Source: an uncultured Candidatus Poseidoniales archaeon (lineage in GTDB: Archaea > Thermoplasmatota > Poseidoniia > Poseidoniales > Poseidoniaceae). Taken from it: a stretch of DNA of 37,564 bases. The notes below the pieces were generated by a model. The model ran no database searches. It worked only from the letters and a program-made list of their open reading frames with translations, and was not told the origin of the DNA. The position numbers and the translations under genes are program-made. Below, piece after piece: positions 7,042 through 14,143 of this stretch (positions are counted from its first letter, which is position 1; each line of letters opens with the position of its first letter). The stretch covers positions 1 through 37,564 of the forward strand of contig CAJIYT010000050.1 in assembly GCA_905181715.1 (NCBI GenBank), read 5' to 3'.

Positions 7042-7214
7042 TCACTCCCCTCCAATCTTCCATGGCGCTTGTCGATAATATCGAGATGATCTAACATTTT
7101 ACGGCACGCACTTCGGATAGCATCAGCTAGCGATATGAATTTACCTTCATCTCCAACGTGGCTTCTCAGATCACCGAGAAGTTGTTCAGGCATGTCCAGT
7201 GATATCTTGGGCAT
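7038..7214 (-). CDS. Small ribbon-helix-helix (CopG/ParD-like) protein
   Basis: A 58-residue frame opens at ATG 7214 and ends in a four-base ATGA overlap with folE. The sequence MPKISLDMPEQLLGDLRSHV, then KFISLADAIRSACRKMLDHL, has the pattern of an RHH DNA-binding domain: a short N-terminal strand with alternating residues, helix one beginning after a Pro, a turn, and helix two with the S-x-A-D-A-I-R motif common in CopG/ParD-like proteins. Such proteins dimerise and bind DNA through the paired strands. Being first in the preQ0 run, it may regulate that operon itself; this is inference. No toxin partner is seen next to it, so an antitoxin role is less likely. Confidence 0.75.
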   Translation of the reverse strand: MPKISLDMPEQLLGDLRSHVGDEGKFISLADAIRSACRKMLDHLDIIDKRHGRLEGSE

Positions 7215-7270
7215 AACACGGGCTCGAATAAACCCTATTTTAATATTCGCAGAGTATTACTCTAGTAATA

Positions 7271-8491
7271 CTAAGACAACGAGGCTACTAAATCCTCTCG
7301 TTTGAATTGGCGCGATGCGAACCAAGCGGCTAAAAAGGAATAGAACATACTTGAGAGAGCCCAAATCACTACATGCTCTATGATTATTCTGTCGAGTAAT
7401 AATTCTCTCAAGGCTAGAAGAACATTTACCAATGGAATGGCAAACCACCACGATTCGATGCCATCAAGATTGATTACCTGTGTAAATAGCGCAGGGAATA
7501 CAATCAAGATTATCGAGGGAGCTAACAAAGTTCCAGCCTCTTTGACACTTTGTGCCTTCATCGCTAATGCTAATTCAAACGCAACCACCATTATGGCAAA
7601 GAGGATCACCGCAGTTGCAATAAGAAGAATCGAGGTAATGCTCATCGTAGGTATTGCGATGAAACTAGAACTTGCCAGATAAGTTATTGCAAATATCAAC
7701 CCAACAACCTGCAAGCCTACACTTACCCCAGCAATACTAGCAACCGCTAACCATTTACCTGACAATAATTCAATGCGAGAGCAGGGTAGGCAAAGCAATG
7801 CTTCAAGCGTACCGCGCTCCCTTTCACCAGCAGTCATGTCAATCGAGGGCTGCATCGCACTAGATGCCGTCCAAATCGCTAATGCCATGGGGATGAATAA
7901 TGATAGAATCATTCCAGCCTGCTCACCGCTAGTGGCTGTATCTGCTGCAGACAAACTACCATCCCACTTCACCGGATCAAGAGTTGTATCCGGATCGAGT
8001 CCTTTCTCCAACAAACTACGATTGACCACCTCACTCTCCCAAGCCCATAGTTGAGTCAGGACCCTTGACCTTGCCTGCGATGAGTGTTCTGAAGTAGAGA
8101 ATTGTAGGATTGAATAATTCCAAGTATTATTACCCGAAACCTGCATTCTTAAAATAGAGTCGATTTCATTATTCCGCAATCTCTCACCGTCAGAACCGGG
8201 GTCGGAAAGGTTTGCAATATCGCTTGGTAGCGCTTCTATAATTACGACCATCCTATCGCCTTTCAGTGCAGCAACTAAGTCCTCATGCACATCTCCTTGA
8301 ACCACAACGTCGAGTTCAAGAGCCTCTAATTCAGCCGCTTCGGATTGTAGGAGTAACGGCAGGACGATGAATAATGCCGGAAAAAGAATCAACGGGATGA
8401 GAATTGTCGCTAGTAAGGTCCGCCAATCTCTGACGAATTCTATTATCTCCTTGCCGGCGATAATTCTGATTCGCTTCAGACTCTCACTCAT
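7271..8491 (-). CDS. ABC-2 type transporter permease (NatB-like)
   Basis: A 406-residue integral membrane protein. The N-terminal IAGKEIIEFVRDWRTLLATILIPLILFP is the typical opening of ABC-2/NatB permeases: a cytoplasmic KE-x-x-E-x-x-RD-x-R-T amphipathic helix followed by TM1. A soluble external domain of about 140 residues follows, then a cluster of helices including the family segment MTAGERERGTLEALLCLPCSRIELLSGKW near residues 216-244. About six helices are visible in total. It overlaps the upstream ATPase gene by eight bases and forms an ABC exporter with it. Sodium or a small compound are possible substrates by analogy with NatAB, but nothing here fixes the substrate. Confidence 0.88.
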   Translation of the reverse strand: MSESLKRIRIIAGKEIIEFVRDWRTLLATILIPLILFPALFIVLPLLLQSEAAELEALELDVVVQGDVHEDLVAALKGDRMVVIIEALPSDIANLSDPGSDGERLRNNEIDSILRMQVSGNNTWNYSILQFSTSEHSSQARSRVLTQLWAWESEVVNRSLLEKGLDPDTTLDPVKWDGSLSAADTATSGEQAGMILSLFIPMALAIWTASSAMQPSIDMTAGERERGTLEALLCLPCSRIELLSGKWLAVASIAGVSVGLQVVGLIFAITYLASSSFIAIPTMSITSILLIATAVILFAIMVVAFELALAMKAQSVKEAGTLLAPSIILIVFPALFTQVINLDGIESWWFAIPLVNVLLALRELLLDRIIIEHVVIWALSSMFYSFLAAWFASRQFKREDLVASLS

Positions 8492-9302
8492 CTTCAGCCA
8501 CCTCCGGTGTACTTGATGTCAATAACTTGCGCCACCATTTGGCCAACCTTCCTTCTTTGACATCATCCTCTGTTCGTGAACGCGCCTTGTCTGAAGTAAG
8601 TTGCACATATGCCTCCTCGAGGTTATCACAACCCGTCTGCTCAAGTAATTCATTTGGCGAAGCATCAGCTCTGATGGTTCCATTGTGAATTATGACTATA
8701 CGGTCACAGACCTGCTGTGCTTCGGCTAATTGGTGAGTGCTGTAGATTACTGTGCCGCCTTCATCGCGCAATTTCACAACCAAATCTCTCACGGCTCGAG
8801 CGCTTGTAACATCTAAGCCAGCGGTTGGTTCATCGAGCAATAATGCTTCAGGGCCATGGGCTAATGCCCTAATCAGTGATGTTTTCTGGCGCATACCCTT
8901 GCTAAAGCCCTTGGTGTGGCGTGAAAGAGAATCTTCCATGTCCAGCAATTTCGCTAATTGGACAGTGCGGTTCCATGCAACTTCGTCATCCACTCCGTGG
9001 ATACGAGAATGATAGCGAATATTTTCCCAGGCCGTCAATCGATGATATAGCCCCGTGGCTTCGGGCACAACTCCCAGTTTGTGACGCATTGCTGACAAAG
9101 GTTCCTTGCCAAATGTAACTTCACCCTTTGTAGGCGAGTAAGTCCCAGCAATCAAACGCAACAGAGTTGTTTTACCAGCTCCGTTACCTCCGACTAAACC
9201 TATGATTTGCCCCGACATGATCTCAAGATCAACATGAGACAATGCTTCGATTTCGGCGAATGTCTTCTTGACTCCATGCAGTTGGATCAAGGTTTCAGCC
9301 AT
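8484..9302 (-). CDS. ABC transporter ATP-binding protein (NatA-like)
   Basis: The nucleotide-binding domain is complete: Walker A GGNGAGKTT at residues 38-46, signature FSKGMRQK near 133-140, Walker B ALLLDEPTAGLD near 153-164, and the switch histidine in YSTHQLAEA near 190. The Q-loop position reads VVPEATGLY, the Pro-Glu variant common in NatA/CcmA-like ATPases. After residue 225 there is a short C-terminal helical tail rich in charge. ATG 9302 is preferred (AGGTG precedes it); a GTG at 9311 is in frame. It is paired by overlap with the ABC-2 permease downstream and sits just after a 99-residue unknown gene. Confidence 0.93.
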   Translation of the reverse strand: MAETLIQLHGVKKTFAEIEALSHVDLEIMSGQIIGLVGGNGAGKTTLLRLIAGTYSPTKGEVTFGKEPLSAMRHKLGVVPEATGLYHRLTAWENIRYHSRIHGVDDEVAWNRTVQLAKLLDMEDSLSRHTKGFSKGMRQKTSLIRALAHGPEALLLDEPTAGLDVTSARAVRDLVVKLRDEGGTVIYSTHQLAEAQQVCDRIVIIHNGTIRADASPNELLEQTGCDNLEEAYVQLTSDKARSRTEDDVKEGRLAKWWRKLLTSSTPEVAEDE

Positions 9303-9307
9303 AGGCT

Positions 9308-9607
9308 TCACCTTGTAAGTTCAATAGCTAAATCTAACCCGTTGTGCTTTTCTTCGAGCTTTTTTGCACGAGAGAGTTGTTGATTAAGTAATTCTCTAAT
9401 TTCAACTGTATCAACGCCCATATCTAAATGGTTAGCAATCATCTCAAGTGCGCCTTGGATTACACCAGCATCAAGAAAAGCATCGTTAGTAATCAAACCA
9501 TCAATACGGCAGGTTTCAAGACGATTGGTGATGAATTCAGCCTCTTCTCTAACCACCGAGGCAGTCAGATGAGGAACGTCCATCAAAAGGTCAATGCATG
9601 TGCGCAT
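9308..9607 (-). CDS. Unknown helical protein (99 aa)
   Basis: I do not recognise this product. It reads as all-alpha: DLLMDVPHLTASVVREEAEFITNRLETCR, then GVIQGALEMIANHLDMGVDTVEIRELLNQQLSRAKKLEEKHN, ending shortly after. There is no membrane helix or zinc motif. It lies between the methylmalonyl-CoA epimerase (39-base gap) and the ABC ATPase (five-base gap from the stop to ATG 9302), all on one strand, so it is probably part of that transcript. The start ATG 9607 is the first in frame; MDVPHLT at 9583 is an alternative. Confidence 0.6.
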   Translation of the reverse strand: MRTCIDLLMDVPHLTASVVREEAEFITNRLETCRIDGLITNDAFLDAGVIQGALEMIANHLDMGVDTVEIRELLNQQLSRAKKLEEKHNGLDLAIELTR

Positions 9608-9646
9608 GGTGAGCCGTCCATAATCAGGGATATGAGGCTTGCTTGC

Positions 9647-10069
9647 TCAACTTTGGCACAATTCTACCAATACACCACCGGTGCTTTTGGGATGGACAAA
9701 TGCAATCGATGAGCCGTGACTCCCCTTTCTAGGTGTTTCATCAATCATATGTACTCCGTTTTTGACCAGTAGGGCAATCATCGAATCAAGATCATCAACC
9801 CTGAAGCAGATTTGTTGTATTCCCTCTCCTCGATTGCGAAGGAACTTTCCAATCGTGGTATCATCTCCCAAAGGTTGCAATAATTCGATTCTAGGTTGTT
9901 TGGGATCATCAGCAGAAGTTGATAAAAACCTCACTGTGACTCCTTGTTCTGCTACTACATCATCGCTTTCATTTTGCAACAACCCCAGTATCTGCCAAAA
10001 TCTGCTAGCTTCTTTCAAATCGTGACAGGCGACACCGATATGGTCGAGATAGATTCTATTTTCGCTCAT
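9647..10069 (-). CDS. mce: Methylmalonyl-CoA epimerase, with substituted metal ligand
   Basis: This VOC-fold enzyme interconverts (2R)- and (2S)-methylmalonyl-CoA. It matches archaeal homologues along its length: YLDHIGVACHDL (His10 is the first metal ligand), PRIELLQPLGDD, GKFLRNRGEGI, AFVHPKSTGGVLVELC with Glu136 as the last ligand. At residues 85-86, where the family has HH (the third metal ligand lies here), the DNA reads CAA CAA, giving Gln-Gln. This may lower or change metal binding. The normal length is 140 residues. It starts eight bases after the mutase stop, so the two act in the same pathway, the propionyl-CoA to succinyl-CoA route. Confidence 0.9.
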   Translation of the reverse strand: MSENRIYLDHIGVACHDLKEASRFWQILGLLQNESDDVVAEQGVTVRFLSTSADDPKQPRIELLQPLGDDTTIGKFLRNRGEGIQQICFRVDDLDSMIALLVKNGVHMIDETPRKGSHGSSIAFVHPKSTGGVLVELCQS

Positions 10070-10077
10070 ATAATCAC

Positions 10078-11640
10078 CTAGAACCCACTTGGTGCCATAT
10101 AGGTTCCGAATACATCTTTCATCGCCGCCATTATCTCACCTAACGTACAATCAGCCTTGACTGCGTTGATAACCAGAGGGAACATATTCTCAGTCCCTTT
10201 AGCCCCCACTCTTATCTCTTCAAGGGCTTCTGATGCTGCCAGATCATCTCTTTTCTGGCGCAATGCTGACAATTTATCCTTTTGTCTCTCGCCGAGTTCA
10301 AGATCTAAATTCTGTACAGGCATTGAATCATTGCCCTGCTGTACACCATGATTTACACCGACGATTAATCGTTCACCCTTTTCTACAGCACGCAGATGCT
10401 GCCAGGCGGCCTCATGAATCTCTTTTTGCTGTAGAGCCGATTCTATACACATCAATGCTCCGCCCTTTTCCAGGATCTCATCGATTTTAGATTTCGATTG
10501 TGAGTAAATCTTTCCGGTTAATTCCTCAACAAACCACGAACCTCCTAGAGGGTCTATTACATCTGCAACACCGGATTCTTCTGCGATAACTTGTTGTGTG
10601 CGTAAAGCCACAGTGGCACTTTTCTCAGTTGGTAGTCCTAGTGCTTCGTCATAGGAATTAGTGTGGAGGCTTTGGGTTCCACCGCACACTGCAGCTAGTG
10701 CTTGGATTGTCACCCTTGCCACATTATTCAACGGCTGTTGTGCAGTCAGTGAAACTCCAGCGACTTGGGTGTGGAACCTTAGCATGGCACTTTTAGGGTT
10801 AGAGGGATTATATCTTTCAGTTACTATATCGTACCACAATTTCCTAGCTGCTCTGAATTTCGCAATCTCTTCGAAGAAATCATTATGGCAATTGAAGAAA
10901 AATGAAATCCGCGGTGCGAAATCATCGACATCGAGCCCTTTGGCGACTGCTGCATCGACATATTCGATAGCATTAGCAAGAGTGAATGCAACTTCCTGTA
11001 CAGCGGTCGAACCAGCTTCTCTGATATGATATCCCGATATTGAAATTGTGTTCCAATTAGGCACCTCTTGTGCACAGAAGGCGAAGGTATCAGTGATTAA
11101 ACGCATACTTTGCATGGGAGGGAAAACATAGGTACCTCGCGCTATATATTCCTTGAGAATATCGTTTTGGATTGTGCCGCGCAAGTCTTGTGGTGCGATA
11201 CCCTGTTCCTCGCCAACTGCAATGTACATAGCCAAGAGAATCATAGCAGGAGAATTTATCGTCATCGAGGTCGAAATATCCCCTAATGGTATATTGTTAA
11301 ACAGAACTCTCATGTCCTCAATCGAAGAAATCGATACGCCGACTTTACCCACTTCCCCTTCGGATAATGGGTCATCAGCATCTAATCCCAATTGAGTCGG
11401 TAGATCAAAAGCAACCGAAAGTCCAGTTTGACCTTTTTCCAATAACAACCTGAAACGTTCATTCGTCGCTTCAGCACTGGAGAAGCCAGCATATTGACGC
11501 ATTGTCCACAGTTGCGAACGATACATCTCCTTGTGAATTCCACGCGTATAAGGTGGTTCTCCAGCCTCTGTGGGGCCGAAATGGCCATTGATATCGATGC
11601 CACCTAACGTGCGCCAATCATCGCGACGAGTGCGGCTCAT
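10078..11640 (-). CDS. mcmA1: Methylmalonyl-CoA mutase, catalytic (large) subunit
   Basis: This is the TIM-barrel catalytic chain that isomerises (R)-methylmalonyl-CoA to succinyl-CoA with adenosylcobalamin. Seen: PPYTRGIHKEMYRSQLWTMRQYAGF, then TGLSVAFDLPTQLG, TMTINSPA, GTIQNDILKEYIARGTYVFPP, SISGYHIREAGST, FFFNCHNDFFEEIAKFRAARKLW (holds the conserved active-site His) and GGTQSLHTNSYDEAL. ATG 11640 (MSRTRRDDW) is preferred over 11664. The chain stops after 520 residues, before any cobalamin domain (no D-x-H-x-x-G), so the B12-binding subunit must be encoded elsewhere, as is usual in archaea. The epimerase follows directly. Confidence 0.95.
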   Translation of the reverse strand: MSRTRRDDWRTLGGIDINGHFGPTEAGEPPYTRGIHKEMYRSQLWTMRQYAGFSSAEATNERFRLLLEKGQTGLSVAFDLPTQLGLDADDPLSEGEVGKVGVSISSIEDMRVLFNNIPLGDISTSMTINSPAMILLAMYIAVGEEQGIAPQDLRGTIQNDILKEYIARGTYVFPPMQSMRLITDTFAFCAQEVPNWNTISISGYHIREAGSTAVQEVAFTLANAIEYVDAAVAKGLDVDDFAPRISFFFNCHNDFFEEIAKFRAARKLWYDIVTERYNPSNPKSAMLRFHTQVAGVSLTAQQPLNNVARVTIQALAAVCGGTQSLHTNSYDEALGLPTEKSATVALRTQQVIAEESGVADVIDPLGGSWFVEELTGKIYSQSKSKIDEILEKGGALMCIESALQQKEIHEAAWQHLRAVEKGERLIVGVNHGVQQGNDSMPVQNLDLELGERQKDKLSALRQKRDDLAASEALEEIRVGAKGTENMFPLVINAVKADCTLGEIMAAMKDVFGTYMAPSGF

Positions 11641-11676
11641 GGTAGTGCGATGCAAGCAAAGCACGTGAACCTTACT

Positions 11677-12156
11677 TCAGTCGTGTGCGCCGCCAGGGCC
11701 ATGAACGTGGCCATGAGCGAGTTCGGCTTCATTAGCAGATCTTAGTTCAACTACTTCGACACTAAAGGTTAGTGATTCACCGGAAAGCTTGTGATTAAAA
11801 TCAGCAGTCACTTCCTTATCGCTGACCTCTTGGACAGTGAATGGCCCAGAATCGCTCATCAGTGTCATGCCTGCGACCAACTCTATGTCTCCGAATTCAT
11901 CACGAGGGACTTTGATCACATTTTCGTCTGATGGCATACCATATGCATCTTCAGGCGCTAGAGTAAATTCTCTACGCTCACCTACAGTGGCACCTAACAT
12001 CTCTGTTTCAAAACCAGGTATCATCTGTTGGTGCCCTACCAAGAAAACAAGAGGATCTCTTCCCTCACTTGAGTCGAAAACCTCACCACTTTCAGGTAGA
12101 GTTCCGGTATAGTGTACACTTGCAATCATATTTTTTTCGAGTTTTTCATCGGCCAT
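11677..12156 (-). CDS. slyD: FKBP-type peptidyl-prolyl isomerase, SlyD-like
   Basis: Archaeal/bacterial SlyD-type FKBP with chaperone insert. The FKBP core opens with MIASVHYTGTLPESGEVFDSSEG, then PLVFLVGHQQMIPGFETEMLGATVGE and FTLAPEDAYG; the insert-in-flap domain spans about residues 72-120, and the fold closes with LTFSVEVVELR. The C-terminus HGHVHGPGGAHD is a short His-rich metal-binding tail like that of SlyD. It helps proline isomerisation and folding in the cytoplasm; the tail suggests nickel or zinc binding. ATG 12156 is used (an earlier ATG at 12165 overlaps the upstream stop). It lies five bases after the charged protein gene. Confidence 0.92.
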   Translation of the reverse strand: MADEKLEKNMIASVHYTGTLPESGEVFDSSEGRDPLVFLVGHQQMIPGFETEMLGATVGERREFTLAPEDAYGMPSDENVIKVPRDEFGDIELVAGMTLMSDSGPFTVQEVSDKEVTADFNHKLSGESLTFSVEVVELRSANEAELAHGHVHGPGGAHD

Positions 12157-12161
12157 ATTAT

Positions 12162-13115
12162 TCACCTCCGTGTAGTGAATTTCTTCACTAGGTCACGGAA
12201 TTTCTTAGCAATTTCAGGAGGCAATATCAACTCTGCTTCCTTTTCATCGATAAACGAAACAGCATCTTCGACACCTAAGCGCTCACCTTTGGCCCATATC
12301 TGGCCGAGAACGTTAGATCGATGCTCTTCTTTGATACCCTCGTGGTCAAGAAGGTCTCTTGCAACATATTTGTATTCGAGGTACTTTCTCCGGTCGAGTT
12401 TTTTGACCTTTGTTTGTCGGCCGCCACCCTTCTTGTCTTGGGCTCTACGCCGAGGGCGGAATTTCTTCTTTTTTATCTCGGTGGTGATGGTTTTGAATAC
12501 ATTACTGGCAGCATCTGGTTTTTCAGATACTATTGCAGATTCCGGTATGACCTCTAATTGCTCTGCTGCCTTGACCTCGACAATGCTTTCAGATTCAACA
12601 ATTGGTTCAATGACAACTTCAACTTCAACTTTAGCCTGTTGTTTTGCTTCTTCAGCAATTGCAACAGTCGCAGCAGATTTCTCCTTGAGAGCAGCGATAC
12701 GAACTTCCCTAGAGGTGGATTGTGGCTGCTTTTGCCGATGACTAAGAGGAACTGGTTGATCGATTTTAGCGAGTGATGATTTTGCAGATGTAGGTTTCTT
12801 GTCATCACGGACAACCTTCTTAGATGCATCTTGCTGATTCTTCAACGCTTCAATTGCCTTTTTTTGCCTTTCAGCAAACTCATCGACTTTTGCTACAGGC
12901 TGAGGTGTACTGCGCGCCTTGTCGTCACCAGCACGGCGCCGAGCATCCTCCTTGCGCTTACGAGCGTTTTGACTCGCTCCCGGTGCAAAGGGATTGAATG
13001 GCTCATCGCGTCGAGGTCTCCTTTCTATGTCTACACCCAGCCTTGCGCCTTGACGCTCCCCCTTAACCCTTATTGCAGTAATTATCTGACTAGGCCCAGA
13101 TGATTTCGCTGTCAT
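12162..13115 (-). CDS. Charged, partly disordered protein with conserved-looking C-terminal domain
   Basis: Unrecognised. From ATG 13115 it is 317 residues. The first 70 are basic and Arg-rich (ERRPRRDEPFNPFAPGA, ARKRKEDARRR), then a long low-complexity Lys/Glu/Val/Ala region to about residue 210. A basic block KKKKFRPRRRAQDKKGGGRQTKVKKL follows, and last a compact C-terminal domain of about 85 residues: RRKYLEYKYVARDLLDHEGIKEEHRSNVLGQIWAKGER. The latter looks folded and helical. The composition suggests nucleic-acid or ribosome binding. It overlaps the 3' end of Kae1/tsaD by 26 bases, so the two are probably made together, which fits a role near tRNA modification or translation, but this is inference only. 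Confidence 0.7.
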   Translation of the reverse strand: MTAKSSGPSQIITAIRVKGERQGARLGVDIERRPRRDEPFNPFAPGASQNARKRKEDARRRAGDDKARSTPQPVAKVDEFAERQKKAIEALKNQQDASKKVVRDDKKPTSAKSSLAKIDQPVPLSHRQKQPQSTSREVRIAALKEKSAATVAIAEEAKQQAKVEVEVVIEPIVESESIVEVKAAEQLEVIPESAIVSEKPDAASNVFKTITTEIKKKKFRPRRRAQDKKGGGRQTKVKKLDRRKYLEYKYVARDLLDHEGIKEEHRSNVLGQIWAKGERLGVEDAVSFIDEKEAELILPPEIAKKFRDLVKKFTTRR

Positions 13116-14094
13116 CTGTACGAAGAGTCGGGATAATGGCGCTATCGACAAGAGAGGTAACTCTTCCTCCCCCTAGTTCAAGCCAGCCAAGCCTTGCGAT
13201 CATTGTTCCATTGTCTACGCAGTACATTTTCGGCGGAGCATAACTTTTAGCCCCTCTTTCAGCACACATTATTTCGCACATTTCACGAAGCCTCTCATTG
13301 CATGCGACCCCGCCACCAAGAAGCAATTCGGTCTTACCTGAATGGGCCAATGCTCTTTCAGCAACTTCAACACATGCGGCAAAAGCATGCTCCTGCAAAC
13401 TCCAACAGACTGCATCGAAGGAGGTGCCATTTCGTGTGGCTTTCGTAGCAGCAGTGAGGATTCCAGAGAAGGCTAGATCCATCCCTTGAACCACATAAGG
13501 TAATGATAATTCATCGAGCGAATCTTCATTCCATAGTAAAGCATGTTGTTCGACTTTCGGGCCGCCAGGGAATGGAATTCCGTTACTGCGGGCGAATTTA
13601 TCTAGCATGTTACCAATTCCTATATCCAAAGTTTCACCAAGGACACGATATTTTCCGGCGAGCCTAGTTATCACCTGAGTGTTACCACCACTTGCATAGA
13701 GTAGAACTGGATCATCACAGCCACATTGCTCGCGTCCAATCTCAATATGAGCTACGCAATGATTCACTCCGATCATAGGTATTGCCAATGCCGTTGAAAG
13801 TGTCCTTGCCGCTGAAGCACCAGCGCGTAAACATGGTGCTAACCCGGGACCCTGAGAGAATGCAATCGCACTAAGATTGCTCTTGCCTAAACCTTCTCTT
13901 TGCAACAAGCGTGCTAATAATTCACCGGCGGTTTCAGCGTGATGTTCGGCGGCCTTTCTCGGATGGATGCCACCCTCTGCAGGAGATATTGTCGATGATT
14001 CAGAAGGATATGGTTTACCTTCTCCATCGACTAAACCAAAGGAGAAGGTGTGAGCAGTGGACTCTATCCCCAATACCCAGCCATCATCCACCAT
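13090..14094 (-). CDS. kae1: tRNA threonylcarbamoyladenosine modification protein Kae1/TsaD
   Basis: Kae1 is the catalytic ASKHA-fold subunit of the KEOPS complex that puts threonylcarbamoyl on A37 of ANN-decoding tRNAs. Seen: VLGIESTAHTFSFG at the N-terminus (archaeal/eukaryal style), FSQGPGLAPCLRAG, metal-binding NHCVAHIEIG (His112 and His116), ASGGNTQVI, IGNMLDKFARS, FPGGPKVEQHA, FSGILTAATKA, LLGGGVACNERLREM and YCVDNGTMIARLGW. The start ATG 14094 gives 334 residues, the usual archaeal size; longer in-frame starts up to 14217 would overlap the divergent hutI. The Bud32 kinase domain, fused in some archaea, is not present. Confidence 0.94.
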   Translation of the reverse strand: MVDDGWVLGIESTAHTFSFGLVDGEGKPYPSESSTISPAEGGIHPRKAAEHHAETAGELLARLLQREGLGKSNLSAIAFSQGPGLAPCLRAGASAARTLSTALAIPMIGVNHCVAHIEIGREQCGCDDPVLLYASGGNTQVITRLAGKYRVLGETLDIGIGNMLDKFARSNGIPFPGGPKVEQHALLWNEDSLDELSLPYVVQGMDLAFSGILTAATKATRNGTSFDAVCWSLQEHAFAACVEVAERALAHSGKTELLLGGGVACNERLREMCEIMCAERGAKSYAPPKMYCVDNGTMIARLGWLELGGGRVTSLVDSAIIPTLRTDDSEIIWA

Positions 14095-14143
14095 GAACTT
14101 GGTAGGGGGCACATACAATAAAACCCGATGTATGTCGGCAATC

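Noticed and set aside
7038..7214. Antitoxin of a toxin-antitoxin pair
   Set aside because: The neighbours are folE and an ABC permease; no toxin-like small gene lies beside it.
12112..12741. Long plus-strand frame opposite the charged protein
   Set aside because: Its composition is that expected from the complement of a Lys/Glu-rich gene, and the minus frame has a better start, spacing and operon fit.
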